Below are positions 11,345 through 23,593 of a DNA stretch of 64,000 nucleotides, one piece after another. Under the pieces are notes generated by a model. That model was not told the DNA's origin, ran no database searches, and saw nothing but the letters and a program-made list of their open reading frames with translations. The position numbers were made by a program, and so were the translations under genes. Numbering within the stretch: position 1 is the first letter of the stretch; each line of letters begins with the position of its first letter. Source of the DNA: Mikania micrantha (Eukaryota; Streptophyta; Magnoliopsida; Asterales; Asteraceae); NCBI GenBank assembly GCA_009363875.1, contig CM018680.1:66992639-67056638 (forward strand). The letters run 5' to 3'.

Positions 11345-13483
11345 TGTGATAACCAAGTATGAAGAATTACGTCAGCAACATATCGAGCACATTTGATCGT
11401 TCTTAAAATCCATGTGTATTTGCTGATCGAAATTAATATGGGATGATAGTATGCGGAAAATGATGAACGTGGGCGAAAACAGTGCGCGAAACGGAGTTAC
11501 GGATTGACCGGAATCGCGAAACGAAGTTTCCGTCGTAAAATAGGTGAAATAGCCCTGGGGCGGTACGCCCCAGGTCGAGGGACAAGTTCAGGCGATGCGC
11601 GCGGGGTTAAAAAGTTTCTGGAAGATCGGTATCATCCGCGCGGTACGCCTGGCATGGGTGCAGGCGGCCAGGCGATGCGCCTGGGGTGGTTTTGTCGGGC
11701 AACTTGCATAAAAATCAAGTTTTCATCCATATCTTCATTTCTATCCTCTATTTCGACGAAACCAGCTCCCAACTCACGAAAATCTTCATCCTATTCATCA
11801 TTTCCTTGCATTTGAAGGCCTCTCGACGTTTAGATCGCATCAAGAGACGTTAAAACAAGTTCTGATCATCATTTCATCCGTTGGAATCCGTCAGATTAGG
11901 TAATGGTTTATTTTACACCTTCTGGATTGATTATGAATGATTAAATCTTAGTTTTGAACGTAATGATATAGTTAGGGTTGTTGATTATTGCTTAGATGAT
12001 GGCTAGGATTGATTTTGAGTGACAAACTCGAACTGTTAATGGGTAAATCCTTGTTTTGAGCCGTTGTAATGCCCGGTTTGCATGGAATCATACCAATGGT
12101 TATAATGGTTTAAACCATTTGGTTGTGACTATGTATGTGATTAGTTTGATTAATCGTTAACATGCAACGTGAAAGTTGAGTGTTTTAAACTAATCACAAT
12201 CATTAACATACTCATTGGAACGATTATCTAATGTTTCTGATAACAGTCAGATTAGTATGTTAAACATGGTTATTAAACATATTCTAATACTACATTGTGA
12301 TATTCCATGATATTTGGGTAATCAATAACAAGGATTAATCATTCCTAAGCCATTAAACTTTCTAGAGACTACTTTAACATTATGATCAACAACATTAACT
12401 ATTTGGTTAATCTGAGATTATACTGATTAATCAAGTGAGTCATCAACTTAGTATTAGGAACCTGAATCAGTATAGGTTTCTACATTATCATACATTGTAT
12501 GATATTACATTAAGATATGTAATTAAATACTAAACATCAGGTTGATGACTGTCAAGGCAATGTCTTGGACATTGGACGTTCAAAACGATTTAATTCGCAA
12601 GTTAGAACATAAATAACATATCAAACATAAACTAATGCAGAATCTCATCATTAGCACCAGTTGCATGTGTTTCTACAATTTGAGACATCAAGTGAGTTTC
12701 GTACAACCCCTTTTCTTTTTACTGTTTTATAAACATCAGGGTAACTCTGTAAACTGTTTTCTGAACATATGATATGCATCACTGATATCTGTGTGATTTC
12801 ATGTGACTTTTTGTGTGATTTCATGGGATTTTGCCGTTAGTAACAACTATCACAGTATCAAAAGTCCTCATTCGTGAACTGTATCTAGTGAACCCATGTG
12901 CGGCCGAACAGGAACCATTGATAGTACTATTGGCTGACAACCCATTTGCTGGGAGGATTGCATCTTCCCTGGTGTGAATGTTTGGTACCTGTTTCCATAA
13001 CAACTTCTTAATGTTAGTGATAGACATTAAGATAATGAGGCAATAAGATATTTACCGACGAGTAGTATCTTCGTGAACAAACAACTGTCCGAAAGGAACT
13101 AGATACGGGTCCCATGGATATCCAGAACTGAACTTTCCGTGAACAATACTTATCATATCATATTGTTTTAACTGAACTGTTGAACTCACCAGCTTTGTGC
13201 TGACGTTTCAAACTTAACATTTTTGCAGGGCAGCGGTGATAATACGGTGAGGATGCACGTCACACTTGTGTAATTAAGAAGTTTAGATTGTGTAATAACT
13301 ATGTTGTTATATTACTGTATTGACGAAACCTTTGTATGGTATTTATTTTAAGTGAATCTGTGTGCTGTGATATCGGTTCAAGTAAGTCACACCTCATCTA
13401 TGAGACATCACCACTATGCTTCCGCAACCAAAAGAATGAGACGTATGACATCATCTCAGGTGACGAGAGGTGGGGGTGTGACA
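11345..13483 (+). repeat. 3' LTR of the Tekay-type element
   Basis: A 2,139-bp LTR with TG...CA ends, about 99.3% like the 5' LTR by hand count. It is followed by the AGTAG duplication. Confidence 0.95.
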
Positions 13484-13488
13484 AGTAG
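13484..13488. repeat. Target-site duplication AGTAG, right
   Basis: Exact partner of 2237-2241. Confidence 0.95.
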
Positions 13489-13689
13489 CATGTTTTTCAT
13501 CCTGATAGTGTAAAATAATCATTAAATAGAAAAGGGGCTATGAAACTCACCTTAGTTATGTGAGAAGATCGCTTTTTCTGATAAATAAGTAAGCAACAAA
13601 TGATCCTACCCTAATCCTTCAAGAATTAAACATATGCTTTAAAATAATTTTAATAATAACTTAAATTTTAATATGATTCATATAACTAA
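13489..13689 (-). mobile_element. Old LTR, minus strand, right part
   Basis: Continuation of the LTR that starts at 1454. The phrase AAGGGGCTATGAAACTCACC is shared almost exactly with the minus-strand solo LTR near 48536, and the same position in other LTRs here marks their mid part. The far end is not resolved. Confidence 0.5.
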
Positions 13690-13697
13690 ATTTAATT

Positions 13698-14021
13698 CGA
13701 GTTTTTTTCCACATAGGTGTTGATAAAAAAACTTATTTACCAGAATGAGTGATTTGAAAAATATTCACCAAAATGGGTGTTTTTCATGTATTTTCTTTAT
13801 TTTGAACTAACTTATTATGATTTCTTTTTAATTTAATCAACATATTTCATAGTTAGTTGGTTGAAAATAAAATAGAAAAATATTATAATATGTTGATTGA
13901 ATTACAAAAATAGTTAAAAATAATGAAATAAATGAAAAAACACCCATTTTATTAAATATTTTTCAAATCACCCAATTTGGTAAATAAGTTTTTCACGAAC
14001 ACCTATTTGGAAAAAAAACTC
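13698..14021. mobile_element. MITE with long terminal inverted repeats, 8-bp duplication
   Basis: A 324-bp hairpin element with arms of about 85 bp; the left arm starts CGAGTTTTTTTCCACATAGG and the right arm is its imperfect complement. It is flanked by perfect ATTTAATT at 13690-13697 and 14022-14029. The 8-bp duplication fits the hAT superfamily, though the ends lack the usual hAT CA-G start. Confidence 0.85.
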
Positions 14022-14029
14022 ATTTAATT

Positions 14030-14803
14030 ATGTTGTGATAGTTTAACTATGCCCCATTTATTAAATGATTATGTTTTTCTCAAATAATTATACTAAATAA
14101 TTAAAATGCAAGTTAAAAGAAATAGTAACTTTTTTGTTTATTAAAGTTTGACGTTTAAAATATTATTTTGCCCACATGTTTATTTTCAAGATTTGAAATC
14201 AATGGCTCATATAAAGTTTAAGAGTTTCTCTCTAAGGTCGGGTTTTCTCTCTAAAATCATGGCACAAAATCATCATCATTTATTCTGTTAATACTTAAAA
14301 TGTTAACAGAGAAAGGACCGAGTTTACAACATTTAAAAACTTAAAGTTCTAATTTTAACATTTCAAAGCATAAATGATCATTTTTGAAATTTTAAATGAA
14401 CATAAAGGATCAAAGCGAAAGTTGCCCATTAAAAACGCTTAAATTATAAAATATTTGATTATTATCCTACAATTCAAGCCTTTCGATTGAAAAGATTGAC
14501 AGTGAACTAAAGCATAAATAAAAAAATCTACAATTTTGATGTTAATAGTTTGACCAATCCTATTATCAATTGATGTAACCTGAAAATAGCAGTATGCCAG
14601 AAAATCCATTTTCTAACTATTATCAATAGTTTGAACAATCCAATTATCAATGTAACCTGAAAATTATCAATGTCATGAATAATGTATAAATTCTTAGCAG
14701 GAGTTTACTGTTTATGTTTGTTTATTATCAAGACTTTTATTTTAACCTAAGTATTTTTTTTAATTACTAGAAACACAAATGTCAACTAATTAGGTTATAT
14801 ATA
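14030..14803. other. AT-rich stretch, dispersed repeat and small duplication
   Basis: No gene. The segment near 14178-14250 (TCAATGGCTCA... TTTCTCT) recurs at about 23028-23080 and in part near 23640-23720. A 40-bp stretch around TAGTTTGACCAATCC (14548) is repeated imperfectly near 14629. Confidence 0.5.
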
Positions 14804-15122
14804 GGGTTGTGTTATTCACACACCCACCCCACACCTCCTATACGCCTCATATAGATCTATACTAGGCGTATAGGAAGGCAATCATTGGGTGTCAGAAATT
14901 ATCAGTGACAATGATTGGGGACCTATACGAGGCGTATAGACCTATACGCGTCGTATAGGTCCTATAGCGGCTCTATACGTGACCAATTATTGGGTGTCAG
15001 TGCCAATGATTGGGGAATAGACCTATACGCAGGGCTATACGCCACATATAGATATATACGAGGCGTTTAGAGTCGGTGGGGGTGTTGAATTTAAAAAGGT
15101 GGGTGTGTGAATAACCAATCCC
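14804..15122. mobile_element. MITE in a TATA target, upstream of SCPL exon 1 copy 1
   Basis: A 319-bp element with inverted ends GGGTTGTGTTATTCACACAC and GTGTGTGAATAACCAATCCC, flanked by TATA on both sides. The interior is built of repeated CTATACG-type palindromes. The paralogous upstream region of exon 1 copy 2 (about 16490-16520) lacks it (AGGTTATAACATTAAAATGA), so that copy serves as the empty site. Confidence 0.85.
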
Positions 15123-15294
15123 TATATTATAATATTAAATGAATTATACTGTTTGGTCCGTGTTTGTTTCAATCATGCATGTGTCACAATTAGATCTGAT
15201 CCTGTTATCTACCACCGCAATTAATTATCATCTACAACTTTTTATTGAAGAACATATATATGAGTTAGAAGTTAGAACTGATCCAGTGAAAATC

Positions 15295-15419
15295 ATGATA
15301 AAATACGTTGCTATCCTTGTCTTCTTTCAGGCATGTCTCACAGTTAAATCCACTTCCAGATCTGTTGTTAGAAGACTTCCTGGATATGTCGGTGATCTTC
15401 CTTTCAAACTAGAAACCGG
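15295..15419 (+). CDS. SCPL exon 1, first copy
   Basis: Start ATG at 15295 begins a hydrophobic signal peptide (MIKYVAILVFFQACLTVKS) followed by the SCPL N-terminal hallmark LPGYVGDLPFKLETG. It ends in GG before a GT donor at 15420, phase 2. An upstream in-frame ATG at 15139 exists, but its extension is not signal-like; the internal start matches copy 2 and the family. It is an alternative first exon or a relic of a tandem gene copy. Confidence 0.75.
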
Positions 15420-15445
15420 GTACACCACATCTTTCTAATTATATA

Positions 15446-15683
15446 GGAAGAAGATCAAATCTTAACCCATATTTATTGAGTTAACCGAATAACTACATAT
15501 TATTACTTTGGGGCTCACACTAAGGTAAATCTAAAGGTGTATGTTTTTTCTTTTTCTTTTTTTTATTAATGTAGGTCCCACTTATATTTATAAAAAAAAA
15601 AGAAAAAACCTATATCTTTAGATCTACTTTAATGTGGGCCCAAAATAATAAGATGTAGTTATTCGGTTATCGCAATAAGGAAG
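15446..15683. mobile_element. Hairpin MITE, right end truncated
   Basis: Related to 19171-19436: arms carry ACCGAATAACTACAT and its complement ATGTAGTTATTCGGT around a T-rich/A-rich centre. The right end is lost where the next MITE begins. Confidence 0.7.
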
Positions 15684-15696
15684 GGTTATATATATA

Positions 15697-16120
15697 GGGG
15701 TATGATCAAATAAAAAGTGTATTTTGCCTAAGAAGGCTAAAAAGAATTTTTAAAACCTTTAAAACCGACCCAAACGAACTCCGATTGAACTCATTTTGAT
15801 GGCATTGGAACCGTATTGTCGAACTCTATAATATTAGATTTTAAGTTTTAGATTTAACGTTTAGCTATAAAGTTTAGGTTTTATAGCTTGACTTTTAACT
15901 TTTAGGTTTTATCTTTAGAATTTATTGTTTGAGTATAAAGTTTAGGTTTTAGTATTATGGTTTATGGTTTGGGTTTTAACGTTCCGGGTTTAATGTTCGG
16001 CAAGACGGTTCCAATGACACAAAAATGAGTTAGTTCGGAGTTTGTTTGAGTCGGTTTTCAAATTTTTAAAATTCCTTCTTAGCCTTCTTAGGCAAAATAG
16101 ACTTTTTAGGGGAACCTTTC
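15697..16120. mobile_element. Hairpin MITE in (TA)n
   Basis: A 424-bp element. The left end contains TTTTGCCTAAGAAGGCTAA and the right end its near complement TTAGCCTTCTTAGGCAAAA; both edges abut TATATA. The interior is a chain of TTTAGGTTTTA-like repeats. Confidence 0.8.
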
Positions 16121-16211
16121 TATATATATATATATATATATAGATATATATAATCAAAAGTCTCTTTAATGCTTTATGATATATGAATAATGTATAAATT
16201 CTTTTGATAAG

Positions 16212-16384
16212 CAAAAAAAAATGGTGAACGCCACCATTAAGCGCCCCTCACCGACCGGTTCCACGACCAACATGAGAAAAGTAAATCGCATGAGCCAAGG
16301 AAAATTGGGTGGTGCCGGGTTTTGAACCCTAGAGCTATATTATGGATTTTCACCCTCTTATCACTAGACCACTATTACGAGGAC
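16212..16384 (-). mobile_element. tRNA-derived SINE
   Basis: A 173-bp retroposon flanked by the 13-bp duplication TTCTTTTGATAAG (16199-16211, 16385-16397). On the minus strand it has a pol III A-box-like TGGTCTAGTGATAAG and a B-box-like GGGTTCAAAACCC; its 3' end is at the left and ends in a T run. The paralogous region before exon 1 copy 1 (about 14690) lacks it. Confidence 0.88.
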
Positions 16385-16475
16385 TTCTTTTGATAAGTAG
16401 GAGTTTATTGATTATGTTTGTTTATTATCAATACCTTTCATTTAATTTAATCTGGGTATTTTTTTTTATTACTAG

Positions 16476-16485
16476 ATATATAAAT
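16476..16485 (+). promoter_or_regulatory. Possible TATA box for SCPL exon 1 copy 2
   Basis: ATATATAAAT about 180 bp before the ATG at 16667. In copy 1 the matching place reads AAACACAAAT, without a TATA-like core. Weak evidence in such AT-rich DNA. Confidence 0.3.
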
Positions 16486-16666
16486 GTCTCACTAAGGTTA
16501 TAACATTAAAATGAATTGTGTGGTCCTTGTTTGTTTCAATCCTTTGGCGATTAAATATCATACCAAATCGAATGCTACTATACCTACTACATCAATTATC
16601 ATCTATAAGTATCGAACAACTTTTCCATACAAAACACATGCGAGAAAGGATCCTCAAGTGAAAATC

Positions 16667-16791
16667 ATGATAAGGTGTATTATAATATTTCTCTTCTTTC
16701 AGGCATGTCTCACACTTAAATCCACTTCCAGATCTGTTGTTAGAAGACTTCCTGGATATGTCGGTGATCTTCCTTTCAAACTAGAAACCGG
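16667..16791 (+). CDS. SCPL exon 1 (second copy, nearest to exon 2)
   Basis: ATG then signal peptide MIRCIIIFLFFQACLTLKS and LPGYVGDLPFKLETG. The GT donor at 16792 is in phase 2, matching exon 2. From TTTCAGGCATG onward it is almost identical to copy 1 for about 108 bases (one difference seen), while the first 30 coding bases are much more diverged. Confidence 0.85.
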
Positions 16792-18439
16792 GTACACCAC
16801 ATCTTTTTAATTATATGACATTCTACATTTTGATTATGGTTCTAAACCTTTAGGTGTATATATGCTTACAAACTGCACTTTTGGATGTGCTCCGGCATAA
16901 GTTCGCTATAAAAGAACTTTATAAAGAATTTCCGACATGATATTATTCGAATTGGTTGGAAAAAAAATTAACGACAAATAATCATTTAGAAAGAATTTCC
17001 GACCCCTATAAAAAAATTTAGATCCGCCTCTATTAAATCCTCTCCAATTCAGTTGTTAGAAGACTTCAATCCCTAGATACGTCAGTGATCTTCCTTTCAA
17101 ATTATAAACTGGGTACACAACATCTTTGTATATGATTCATTCTAGATTTTGATTATGGTTCTAAACTTTAGGTGTATATATGCTTACAAATTGTACGGAT
17201 GTGCTCGTGCATGCATGATCATATGCAGATAAATTTAAAACTTCAATACGGTTTTTCTCTCCAGAAGTTTGCTAAATTTACTGATGTAATTCGTTATTTT
17301 TAATTTAAATATTTTCATTTTCATTTCAGCTGATAAAACATCTAACACCGTCTGTTAAATCTGTTGAAAAGACCAAGATATATCTGTAATAAAAAATACA
17401 AAAATAATAATTTTAAAATATACATAACATTAAAAAACAACCCCACCACATATCTTCTTTACTCTCTGTATCTCTGTGTGTACAGGACACAGAGATATAT
17501 ATATATATATATAGGTGGCATCATTTACTTCTTTCACACACACAGGACACACACACGTGTGTATATAGGGGATGTTTCTTTTGTTAACCCAATCTTATTG
17601 TGGTAACCTGTATAACTCCACCAAGATCAATTCAAATCTTTGTTTTTCTTTTTTTAAATATCATTATTAGATATAAACAATATTTTATTCTTTTATGTGT
17701 CTGTGTAAATTTGTCACCGATTTAAGATTTAAAAGCAGTGTAACTTTTGGTTACACTTGCCTCTTACCGATTCAGACGCAGCCTCTGAATGGAATCATTA
17801 AGAGGCAAACAAACACTCCCTTAATGTACCCAAAACTTGTTAATATAACCAAAACTTACAATACTTTTAAATCTTAAACGGTGATAAATTTACATATACA
17901 TATAAAAGAAGAAAATATTGTTTATATGTAATAATGATATTTAAAAAAATAAAAAAAGATTTGGATTGATTTTGGCGGAGTTATACGGGTTACCGCAATA
18001 AGAGTGAGTTAACAAAAGAACCATCCCCTATATATATATATATACATATATATATATAGGGAAGTGTTCTAATGCTAACCCACTCTTAGAGCGATAACCC
18101 ATTAACTTTGCCAAAACGAAGCCGAATCTTGAATTTTTTTTAACATCATTGTAACACAATTTGAACACTATGTTCTTTTATGAGTTTGGGCTAATTCATC
18201 ACCGTTTGGGCTCTTACAGTACTGTAAGGGTTTAAATATTTAAAACTTACAGTACTATAGTACAAAACTTACAACGATGATATTTTTTAAACGGTGATAA
18301 ATTAGCCCAAACTCATAAAAGAACATAGTGTTCTAATTGTGTTACAATGATGTTCAAAAAAAAATTCAAGATCCGGCTTCGTTTTGGCAAAGTTAATGGG
18401 TTATCGCTCTAAGAGATGGTTAGCATTTGATCCCAATCC

Positions 18440-18470
<31 letters not shown>

Positions 18471-19133
18471 CTTGTGTGTGTGAAAGAAGTAAATGATGAC
18501 ACCGTTTAAGGTTGGATAGATAGATAAATTGTACACAGAGATACAGACAAATTAAAGAAGTATATATGGGTGTGGTTCTTTTTTGGGTTAATGTACATTT
18601 TAAAATTATTATTTTTTTATTGGTTAATGTTCAAATAAGAAACTATTCTTAAAGCATTAACTCGGAATAATCCGTCAACATGAGGCCAAATCTTAGATTT
18701 TTTAAAACATAATTGTAATACATCTACAACATTTTCTTATTTTATGAATTTACGTAAATTTATCATCGTTTGATAGATCGTTATAAGTTAAAAAAAAACA
18801 TTTACAGTACTGAGTTACAAAATTTTAAAAACTTACAACGATGTTAACTCTCAAACGGTGATGAATTTACAAAAAATTATAGATGTGTTTATAATGATGA
18901 TAAAAATTATTCAAGTATTTGACTTGATTTTGACGGGTTATTGCATATTTAGTGGTTATGTATACAACCATCCCCTATATATTTAGTAAATTATTGATAT
19001 GGTTCCTATGATTCTTTAGTATTTCGTTCTTGCTCCCTGCGTTTCATAAATTACCCATATAATCACAAATTTTTGACATTTATAACAAATATAGTACTTA
19101 GTTTACCAAATTACTATCATATAAATGACTACC

Positions 19134-19170
<37 letters not shown>

Positions 19171-21302
19171 CAGGATAGTTCAATTGTTAACCATTTTTTT
19201 ATTGCGATAACCGAATAACTACATCTTATTACTTTGGGACACAACATTAAATTAAATATAAAGTTGTAGGTTTTTATTACTTTTTAATTAATGTAAGTGA
19301 AGCCCATATTAATTACATTAATTAAAAAAGAAGAAAAAACATACACATTTAGATTTACTTTAATATGGGCCCAAAGTAATAAGATGTAATCATTCGATTA
19401 TCGTAATAAGGAATGGTTAACAATTGATCATTCCTCTATATGTATGTGATTGTTTTTCATTCTTTATTTGTAAAAAAATTAAAAGAAAATTTGGATGGCT
19501 TTAAAAACATAGATTTAACTTAAACGAAAGTGAAATTAATTATTGAGGCAGTGTGCTTCACTTCATGCTGGTTCTTTGACGAGATAAATCCCTACAAACA
19601 TCTGTAGAATATATTAAAAAAAACAACTCGATGAATTGAAAGTTATAAATCATTTTTAAACAATTTGATGGTTCAATCAAACTTTTGATCGAATAAAATT
19701 TAATTCTTGAGCGAACCATTATATTAATTTTCATAGTGACTTTCACAAACCCATGGAATTATCAAATGGATTTAAGTTCAAGAGATCATGTAAATGAATT
19801 AACTTGCCCCTTGAACTCACCAAGACCCGCTCTCCTCTGGACTCAGTTGAATTATTAAACCTCAAACAAATGTACACTTCGCTTCCAACTTGTTTAATTA
19901 GTTTTATGATTACATTGATCACCAAGTAAATCCAATTATAGTAAAACATATATTAACTTTCTTAAGAAAGACATTTTTTATTTGATTAATTGGTAATTAT
20001 TTTTTTTTTTCAAAGTGGTCTGGTAGTGCAAACAATAAAAGACAATTCAATAGCTATGAGTGGCTTAAAAATCCCCAATTGTTGATGAAAATATTTAAGG
20101 AAAATAAATAGTCAAATTATTATTTAGCCAACTATATTTCAAATTTCTAAAATAACCGATCAATCAGAATGTTTAACGTGAAAATATTGCTAGTAAGCGA
20201 TAATTTATGTTAAAAAATCATCGTTAATGCGAAAATAAAAGTTGTGGTGTCTCGTAAGAGTTTCAGGTAACTAGATCTTGATGATATGGCATAAAACAGT
20301 AAGGTCACACGATTGAGACATTCGCCGGTCAAAAAAAATGCGAAAATAAAAAGTAATTAAATTTGCTGCTATTGACTAAGGCCATGAAACCACCCTTTTT
20401 TTTAACGGTGAAGTTCTCAATCGTGTGAAACCACTGATTTTAGATAATGTCACTAAAATTTAGTTACCGAAACATCTCATAAGCCACCACGACCATCTCA
20501 TGAAGAAACCACTGGAAAAATCCTCTGACTTCTCTCAAAGCCTTATTTGACTACCAGAGTGTTTTCAACTCAAAACCTCACATTTATAAGAATGTTGAAG
20601 TAGCAGATGTAATATCTTATTGATGCCATGAAATCACATTAGAAAGGAAAATACCACCTAGAGCCACGGTACCTTGCCTCGGGAAGTAAAATCTTACATG
20701 GATTTACGAGATATTGTTTTTTAATTCACGTTTTTTTTTATATTTTTACGTTCTTTTATTGTTTTTAACATTTATTATTTGATAGGTAATATAAAATCTA
20801 ATAACTTATTAACAATTTTATAAATTGAATGTAATATAATGAAATTTTGAATAAAAACAAAATAATAATACATTTTTTATTATGTTATTAAGATGGTATT
20901 ATTATTTTTAATATTAGTATGTTTTCTTATTGACTTTTACAATTTAAGATGTATATAAAATCTTCTAATTTATAAACGTCAATAAAGACAGATAATTAAT
21001 GCGTTTTATTATTTAATGCATCGCTATATATGCATATGTGACTATGTGACTATGTGAGAGTCTATATATAGGAAGGTTCTAAAACCATTATTTCCGAAAA
21101 AACTAAGAAACTAATTACAATTACTAACAATTATTATTTTTTCATTTTACAATTATTATTTTTTCATTTTTATTAAACTTTTGTTTTTTCTTATAACATT
21201 TTTAGCTTTATAATATTAAAAAAAATTAATTTTTTTATTAAGGATGAGTTTTCTTAGTTTTTTTTTAAAAAATAAGGAGTTTTTCTTATAAGCTTTCCCC
21301 CA

Positions 21303-21339
<37 letters not shown>

Positions 21340-21643
21340 GATTGAGATCAAATAATAACTCACTTTTAAAGCAATAACCTAGATAACTTTGCTAAGATGA
21401 AGCCATATTTTGGATTTTATTTTGAACATCATTGTAACACGTTTAGAACACTATGTTCTTTTATGAGTTTGCGAAAATTAATCACCGTTTAAAAGATATC
21501 TCCGTTGTAAGTTTTTGATTTACCGCATTTTAACTGTTTTAGGCCCAAAACTTATAACGATGTAAACTATAACTGTTTTTGGCTTCATCTTTACAAAGTT
21601 ATCTAGGTTATTGCTTTAAAAGTAAGTTATTATTTGAACACTT

Positions 21644-21677
<34 letters not shown>

Positions 21678-23525
21678 CTCATAAATTTTCTTTTATGTTT
21701 AAGAATGCAATAGATGATCAAACAAGGGCAAAATCTATAAATAATTGTCTTTACCAAATTACTTATTTCCTGGCGACTACTACCAACCCTAGTCAATCAG
21801 ATAGTTAAATGAAACCTTTAATAATATATATAGAGCAACTAAATTGCAGAAGTTCTATTTGGTAAACTTAAAAATAAAGTAGAAAAATCCTGAATAACAA
21901 GGAAATAGGAATAACTAGGAACAAAATAGAAAAAAAAAAAACAATTAAAAAAATGGTAAAATAACAAACAGTGTTTAAGTTAATATTATATAAATAAACG
22001 AGTAGGAGTTACGTTACAAGCGGTGATTATTATAATGTGTTATATGTCCACTTTCATCTCGGATACCAGCACCACCACTGGCGTAGTCTACTCCTTTGAT
22101 GAACTGTTTGGAGGTTTATTTAACCTTACTTTATAATTAAACACACACATACATAGGGAAAAGTTACATGAAAACCTCCATTTGAAGAAAATATAAAATC
22201 ACAAGCATTAACAATTAATTTTATTTTTTGTTTTTCATTCCCCGTTTTTAGAAATCCAGAAATGTTAACAAAAATAATATGTGGTTTATATTATTAATAT
22301 ATGTAATTTGTACGCTACATGTGTGAGTTATTTTTGTATAACTTAGAAATCCAAAATTTGGCTTTATCTTGTTAAAGTTATCTGGGTTATTGCTTTAAGA
22401 GTTGTTTATTATTTGAGCACAATCCTACATATATACTAGGTAAATACTTGTGTAATACACAGGTTAAACACATAAATTTCAAAATTATTTATTTTAAATA
22501 ACATCTTACATATACTTCAAAGACTTTCTACTAAAAAAATAAATAATATGGCTTATGATGTAATAATTTTATTTGTTAAATTTAATAAAATTTGTATTAT
22601 TTATTTAATTTAAGAGAAATAAGAAAAATCAAAATATAATAAAAGATGATTTACAAACAATTAATATGAAAGATAAGCGGGAAAACTAATTTTTATGTTG
22701 TCTATAATGATGTTATGTGTTCCACCAAAACCTTTATTTATTGTATAGTATTGATATTGATATTGATAATTTGATATTGATATAGATATAGATTGCATCA
22801 TATAAAAACTTAATCTTAAACATGATACCCTTACACAACCATTGATTTGAAATCTTAAAATAAAATGTGGTTCATATTAAATTGAACAAAAAATTAGGAT
22901 TTGAATAATATATATATACACATAGGGCATATATTTATTTTAATGTTATATTTATAGTCATGGGATTCAAAAACCCAATTTTTTATTAAAGTTTAATTTG
23001 GACCACATATTTATTTTAATGATTCCAAATCAATGGCTCACATAGGGTTTAAGTGTTTCTCTTTAAGATTGAATTTTCATAAGATTCAATCCATATATAC
23101 ACACACACACACATATAGAGGAGGGTTATTTTGAAAACCTAGTTGAGCTCAAAAAACTTTGAAAACCATGAAAAAACCATCAAAATTTTTTTTATTTTTT
23201 TTACAGTTAGGTTACATTATTAGGTCATTTTTATAAAAAAAAATACAAAAATCGCCGACCCAATTTTTTTTCAAAAAATTAATTAAAAACCGATGTAACA
23301 CAGACGTAACATCGTTGTACAGGACTGAAAGAATGAGTTACGTTAATGTTACATTTTCGTTTTATTAATTTTTTTTAAAAAAATTGGGTGGGCGCTTTTT
23401 TTATATTTTTGTCATAAAAATGACCCTAATAATGTTACAAAACTATAAAAAAAATTCAATTTTTTTTTGTTCCATAGGGATTTTTAAGGTTTTCTCAACT
23501 TAAATGGGTTTTCATTTTATACATG

Positions 23526-23593
<68 letters not shown>

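Larger units (their letters stand above)
2242..13483 (+). mobile_element. Complete Ty3/gypsy chromovirus, Tekay/Del type
   Basis: An 11,242-bp LTR retrotransposon with all structural parts: two LTRs of about 2.14 kb, perfect AGTAG duplication, tRNA-Met primer site, long leader with an extra ORF, gag-pol, polypurine tract and 3' LTR. Pol order is protease, reverse transcriptase, RNase H, integrase, with a chromodomain-like C-terminus, which places it among chromoviruses; the long LTRs and the C-terminal sequence fit the Tekay/Del clade. By hand count the LTRs differ by about 15 substitutions and 5 small indels over about 2.1 kb (near 0.7%), so the insertion is young. It sits inside an older minus-strand LTR. 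Coding is broken by two nonsense codons and one frameshift, so it is not autonomous as it stands. Confidence 0.95.
17385..18625. mobile_element. Outer hairpin element with two MITEs in its loop
   Basis: The left arm (17385-17567) and right arm (about 18462-18625) are inverted copies: both carry TCATTTACTTCTTTCACACA and CTGTATCTCTGTGT, and A/T arms ending near ATTATTTTTTTATT. The loop of TG/TA repeats is occupied by two further MITEs, 17568-18028 and 18059-18439. Confidence 0.7.

Noticed and set aside
15139..15294. N-terminal extension of SCPL exon 1 from ATG 15139
   Set aside because: Not signal-like and not shared with copy 2; the ATG at 15295 gives a proper signal peptide.
16212..16384. 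tRNA gene, because of A- and B-box-like motifs
   Set aside because: Boxes are degenerate, no cloverleaf can be drawn, and a target duplication plus T tail mark a SINE.
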